Below, in pieces: positions 60,040 through 64,000 of a stretch of DNA of 64,000 bases. The DNA lies in contig JAESUZ010002878.1 in NCBI GenBank assembly GCA_017311185.1, positions 62,001 to 126,000 of the forward strand, read 5' to 3'. The notes below the pieces were generated by a model that did not search any database, had not been told where the DNA came from, and was given only the letters and a program-made list of their open reading frames with translations. Source of the stretch: Proteles cristata cristata (taxonomy: Eukaryota; Chordata; Mammalia; Carnivora; Hyaenidae). Positions within the stretch are counted from its first letter, which is position 1, and every line of letters begins with the position of its first letter. Both the position numbers and the translations under genes were made by a program.

Positions 60040-61500
60040 AACCTTCCAACATTTTTTATTTGAATTTAAAATAAATCTTATTTCTCAAATAATTGGGAAC
60101 TTACTGAAACATAGGAAATAGAATGTAGACCACCCTCATATATTCCCTATCCAGTCCCCCCCATTATTAGCTTCTTAAATGAGTATAGTACCTGTGTTAC
60201 AGTATATTAATATTGTTGCGTTATTAACTAAAGCCCATTCTTCTTTCAGATGCCCTGAATTTTTATCTTGTTGTTGTTGTTGTTGTTCTAGGATTCCACC
60301 CAGGGTACCACATGACATTTAGGCTTCATCTCTCCATAGCCTTGCTTAAAGTTTTTCTGACATTCCTTGCTTTCGATGACTTTTAACATTTTTTGAGGAG
60401 TACTAGTCAAGTATTTGGTAAAATGTCCCTCATTTGAGATTTGTCTGATTTTTTTTCATGATTAATTACAAGGTGGTAATACATTTTTGGAAGAAGATCA
60501 AAGATATCAAGTCCTATTTTCATCTCATTATATCAAGGGTACATATTATCAACATGACTTACCACTGCTGATGTTGACCTTGATGGTCTGACTGAGATAG
60601 CATTTGTTAAGTTTTCCCATGGTACAGTTACTACACCCTCCCATACTGTACTCTTTGGAAAGAAGCCACTTTGTACATCCCACAGTAAGAGAGCCAGAAG
60701 GAAGTTACACTCCATTGCACTGAGAACTTTCTGTATCTGCGTAAATTATTTGGGACACTTTTACATGAGAGAGATGCTTCATCTTCCTCAATTAATTATT
60801 TATCCAATTGTTGATGTCATTGCGGGCACATGGATTTTATTTTATACTTTGAGTTATAATCCAAAATTCTATATTTTATTGATTCAAATTGTTCCAGTTT
60901 TAACCTTTGGGAGCTGTTTCCTTTGGCTACTGTGGTCTATGATGTACCTGATTAATGTGGAATTTTAGGGTTTTGTTTGTTTGTTTTCAGCACTTCCTTA
61001 TTATCTGGCACTTTAAATTCTCCAGTCTCATTTATATGTTTTCTGCTCAATCCTAGAATCAGTCATTTCTCTAAGGAGCACCAGTTCCTTATATTGGAGA
61101 ATGGTTCTGGAATTCAGTATCTGATTAACAGCTTTGCTCCTCACCACTGCAGTAAACATTGATCTTTCTTGATCATCTCAGCTGAGAGATAAAAGAAAAT
61201 AGTTATGTATAATAACTTGTATATGCTTATATCTATAAATATTTGTATATTTGATCATCTGTGTCTGTATTAAGCTAAACATTAGTTCACACTAATCCCT
61301 CCAGTTCTAATCCATTACTACATAGGTCCAATTCTAGTCTCTACCATTTGTTTATCAGTAGACCCTACCCTCCAACAGTGAAAAGGCTGGCTCTTGTGGT
61401 CCAGTGATTCAATTCTAGTACACTATCAGAACTACCAGAAATGTTAGCCTTGGACTTTTCAGCATGGGAATAGTGTCTGAAATTCATATAGCTACTGTAA
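60040..61500. mobile_element. Ancient L1-related interspersed repeat
   Basis: A long series of blocks fits a known, very old mammalian L1-associated sequence: CTAGGATTCCACCCAGGGTA, GAGGAGTACTAGTCAAGTAT, AATGTCCCTCATTTGAGATT, TATCAACATGACTTACCACT, TTGACCTTGATGG, CCATACTGTACTCTTTGG and AGAATCAGTCATTTCTCTAA. I recall the consensus but not the subfamily or the strand. It explains the ORFs between 60533 and 61162 as chance. Confidence 0.55.
60269..60287. repeat. Short (TTG)n
   Basis: Six perfect TTG units inside the ancient repeat. Confidence 0.85.
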
Positions 61501-61989
61501 TTTTTTTATTGACATTAACATAATATGCATCCTCCATCCCTTTGGTGGTTTCCAATAGTGAATATTTAAAGTTGGTTCATTGTAGATGACATCTATATGG
61601 GCCTTAGTATTTTTATTCACTGTGATGATCTCTGTATTTTACTTGACATATTTAAACTAATGACATTTAAGATGATTATTTATATAGTGGGATAAATACA
61701 TGTAATATTTATAACTATTCTCTATTTATTGGACTTCTTTGCTTTCTCCCATTTTGCTGACATCATTTAATTGAATGCTTTATATGATTCCATTTTAACT
61801 CCTCTCAGCATATTAATTGTAATTCCTAAAAATGTTTAAATAGTTGCCTAATAATTTGCAGTTACTTTTGTAATTTGTATACAGTATTCAGTTCAGGTGC
61901 CTTATAACAGAGTAACCCTAGTTTTAACTCTAGTTCCTTTGGACATAATTGTCATTCATTTCATTTATTCATATACTATAAACATCAGG
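61501..61989 (-). mobile_element. Old L1 inter-ORF region, antisense
   Basis: ATAATATGCATCC, TTTAACTCCTCTCAGCATAT and AATAGTTGCCTAATAATTTG resemble the antisense spacer between ORF1 and ORF2 of old L1s, comparable to 2160-2600. Weak but consistent with neighbouring L1-like sequence. Confidence 0.45.
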
Positions 61990-62001
61990 TACGTCATTAA
62001 T

Positions 62002-62213
62002 TTCTTAAAATATTTATTTTTGAGACAGAGAAAGACCGAGCATGAGTGGGGGAGGGGCAGAGAGAAGAGAGGGAGATGCAGAATCTGAAGCAGGCTCCAG
62101 GCTCTGAGTTGTCAGCACAGAGTCCAATGCAGGGCCTGAACTCACAAACTGGGAGATCATGACCAAGCCAAAGTGGAAGCTTAACTGACTGAGCCACCTG
62201 CATGCCTCTCAAA
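62002..62213 (-). mobile_element. CAN-type SINE with 12-bp TSD
   Basis: Reversed tail AAATATTTATTTTTGAGA, body AAGCAGGCTCCAGGCTCTGA, head ending GAGCCACCTGCATGCC. The flanks TACGTCATTAAT (61990-62001) and TACATCATTAAT (62214-62225) differ by one base. Confidence 0.93.
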
Positions 62214-62267
62214 TACATCATTAATATTATTGTGTTAAAAAGCATCTTTTAGACCAATGAATAGAAA

Positions 62268-62430
62268 CATATCTATATATATATATAATTGTATTTGTTT
62301 TATATTGTGTATATAATTTAAGTATGTATGTATTTATAAGATATCACAGATTATATATATTTATATACACATATATATTTACATAAATACATATAAGTAC
62401 ATATATATCCATATATATGTATTTATGTGA
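62268..62430. repeat. TA-rich cryptic satellite
   Basis: Imperfect TATATA, GTATGT and CATATA units over about 160 bp, similar in kind to 32105-32430 but shorter. Confidence 0.85.
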
Positions 62431-63241
62431 GATCTCAATAGTCAAATGTTGGCGCTTATCTACCTAAAACAAATTGGGCCAGAGGTCTAATCACTATGTT
62501 TTGATTCAGAGAAGCCTTGGGCTGTGATTGCTTGATGGGAACCCTCAAAAACCTGTGATATTTATAAAATAGAAGTAAAGAAAATTAAAAGAAAAACATG
62601 CTTCCAGTTCTGAAGAAGATAAATCTGTCTTCAGTCACTATGGTGGAGAGATGGAGACTTACTTCTTTACTCATTTCTCAACTTTGTAAATTTATAGAAT
62701 CAGAACACTTCAAAAAAGGAAGGGCTGCAAAAAAAAAAAAAAGAGATGCTTAGATCCTGCCACAAGCAAAATTACTCTAAATTTTCCTCTTGACTTTCAA
62801 TAAATGGATGCATACCAATTTGGCAAAGGAACTATATTCTAGGAACAAATAAGCAAAAAATCTCAGGGATTACTCGACACAGTGTATGGGATAATATTAG
62901 GCATGGGATCAAAAATATGGTTCATGGGCGAGAATATGAAATTATAGGTGAACTAATTCTGTATACCTGAGTTGGTAGTAAGATACTACATTTGCTCTCA
63001 GATCTTTGGAGTGAGGTATATTATAGTATCAAGCATCATGTATAAAACTTTGTAAATGAAAGGCTTAGTAGAATAATAAACAAAAAACAAGATCGGATCC
63101 CTGAAAGAGTTGTAGAAGAAATCCTAAATAAAATGAAATGATGCTGTAGTGGTATTTTCTATTTAATTGCCATTTTCAGACATGATTGTCCTATTCAACA
63201 ATCATTTAGAACTTCGTAGATGATGGTACCTCATGGAAATG
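62431..63241. other. Unique sequence
   Basis: Nothing recognised. Confidence 0.4.
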
Positions 63242-63256
63242 TTGATAAAATACTTT

Positions 63257-63403
63257 GTTTTTCTTAAGTTTATTTTTGAGAGAGAGAATCGACACTGTCA
63301 CCATGGAGCCCAACATAGGGCTTGATCTCATGATTCATGAGGTCATGACCTGAGCCTAAATCAAGAGTGAGATGCTTAACTGACTGAGCCACCCAGGTGC
63401 CCC
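63257..63403 (-). mobile_element. CAN-type SINE with internal deletion
   Basis: Only 147 bp. The tail (TAAGTTTATTTTTGAGAGA) joins directly to CACTGTCACCATGGAGCCC, so most of the CT-rich body is missing. The head is complete (ACTGAGCCACCCAGGTGCCC). The flanks TTGATAAAATACTTT (63242-63256) and TTGAAAAAAATACTTT (63404-63419) show it was inserted already short or was shortened internally. Confidence 0.9.
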
Positions 63404-63419
63404 TTGAAAAAAATACTTT

Positions 63420-64000
63420 AAAACTTGTAACTATAAATGCAGTTGCATTTCCAAATACTGGACCAGATTAACATAGATTCTTGCCCTTGATATGAAACAG
63501 CTATTTTAGAGAGGAATAAAAAGCTTTTATTTTTGTCTGTTTCAGAGAAAGAGAGGAAGAGAGAAAGAGACAGAGTAAATAATAAAAAAGTTTTCTCCTT
63601 GTAGGGAGAACAGGAAATGTTTAGTATCTTTTCAGCATCTGATTTTTGGATTGTATCAATTATAGCTCTTGAAATAATTTTATCTTCTGGGGTCATGATG
63701 TCATACTGGGCTACTTCATAGATCCTAGCATGCTAATGGATTTCACAACCAGGAGTTAAATGTTACAGGGAAGGAAAAAATAATAGATGTTAGATGTGTG
63801 CTTAGAGAAATCTATTCTTGAAGGTAGGAGATAAAATGCAGCGTATTATAGTATGGGTGAAATTTTAGAGTTAAGTGGTCTGTATGATTTTGCTACCAAA
63901 TTGAAAATCAAAATAACACTTTCAACATTCTCCCACCAAGAAGGAAGTGAGATCATAACACAGATTCAGAAAGACAATTAAAAAGCCTAATTCCAGTAGT
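63420..64000. other. Unique sequence
   Basis: A purine-rich patch (AGAGAAAGAGAGGAAGAGAG) at about 63545-63570 could be a SINE body remnant but is too short to assign. Confidence 0.4.

Noticed and set aside
1..64000. CRISPR arrays, toxin-antitoxin, phage-defence or other prokaryotic systems
   Set aside because: No spaced direct repeats, operons or Shine-Dalgarno-led genes. The sequence is vertebrate nuclear DNA dominated by LINEs and SINEs.

Overview
This is mammalian nuclear DNA, almost certainly from a carnivoran and probably a cat-family (feliform) genome. The main evidence is about 25 copies of a tRNA-Lys-derived CAN-type SINE. Each has the head GGGGCGCCTGGGTGGCTCAG, a B box of the form GGTTCGAGCCC, a CT-rich middle and an AAATAAA-type tail, and many are flanked by clear target-site duplications (TSDs). 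L1 copies with carnivore-type 3' ends, MIR, MLT1, L2-like and mariner-like relics, and the AT-rich intergenic background agree with this. Family and species assignments rest on remembered consensus sequences, because no database search was possible.

I found no intact, recognisable host protein-coding gene, no functional tRNA or rRNA gene, and no CRISPR or prokaryote-type system. Almost every long open frame comes from a repeat, from simple sequence or from the GC-rich island.

Layout. 1-3.26 kb: an old antisense L1 with decayed ORF1 and ORF2. 3.3-6.0 kb: unique AT-rich DNA. 6.0-8.05 kb: a dense nest of five SINEs, two of them inside an MLT1-type LTR. 8-17 kb: unique DNA with scattered SINEs and one ancient repeat. 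17.0-18.07 kb: an L1 in two opposed halves, typical of twin priming. 18.5-27.4 kb: SINEs, an L2-like relic near 23.5-24.4 kb and a compound TG/AGT microsatellite. 27.4-30.4 kb: repeat-poor DNA with two unexplained short ORFs. 30.48-31.85 kb: a strong isolated CpG island with clustered ETS-type sites, a GC box and two candidate first coding exons, each open into a splice donor. This is the best regulatory and genic candidate in the window. 32.1-32.43 kb: a TA/CA-rich cryptic satellite. 34.2-35.3 kb: two opposed MIRs. 36.0 kb: a TTCC microsatellite. 37.37-37.60 kb: a mariner-like MITE abutting an old antisense L1 (37.6-39.6 kb), which itself carries a SINE and is followed by a probable solo LTR with another SINE. 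43.1-50.2 kb: layered L1s, with one younger L1 inserted in a SINE and another in an older L1. 50.2-60 kb: mostly unique DNA. 60-62.2 kb: ancient L1-like sequence and a SINE. 62.3-64 kb: TA-rich repeat, one shortened SINE and unique sequence.

No gene network can be inferred. The window reads as an intergenic or large-intronic desert with one CpG-island promoter.
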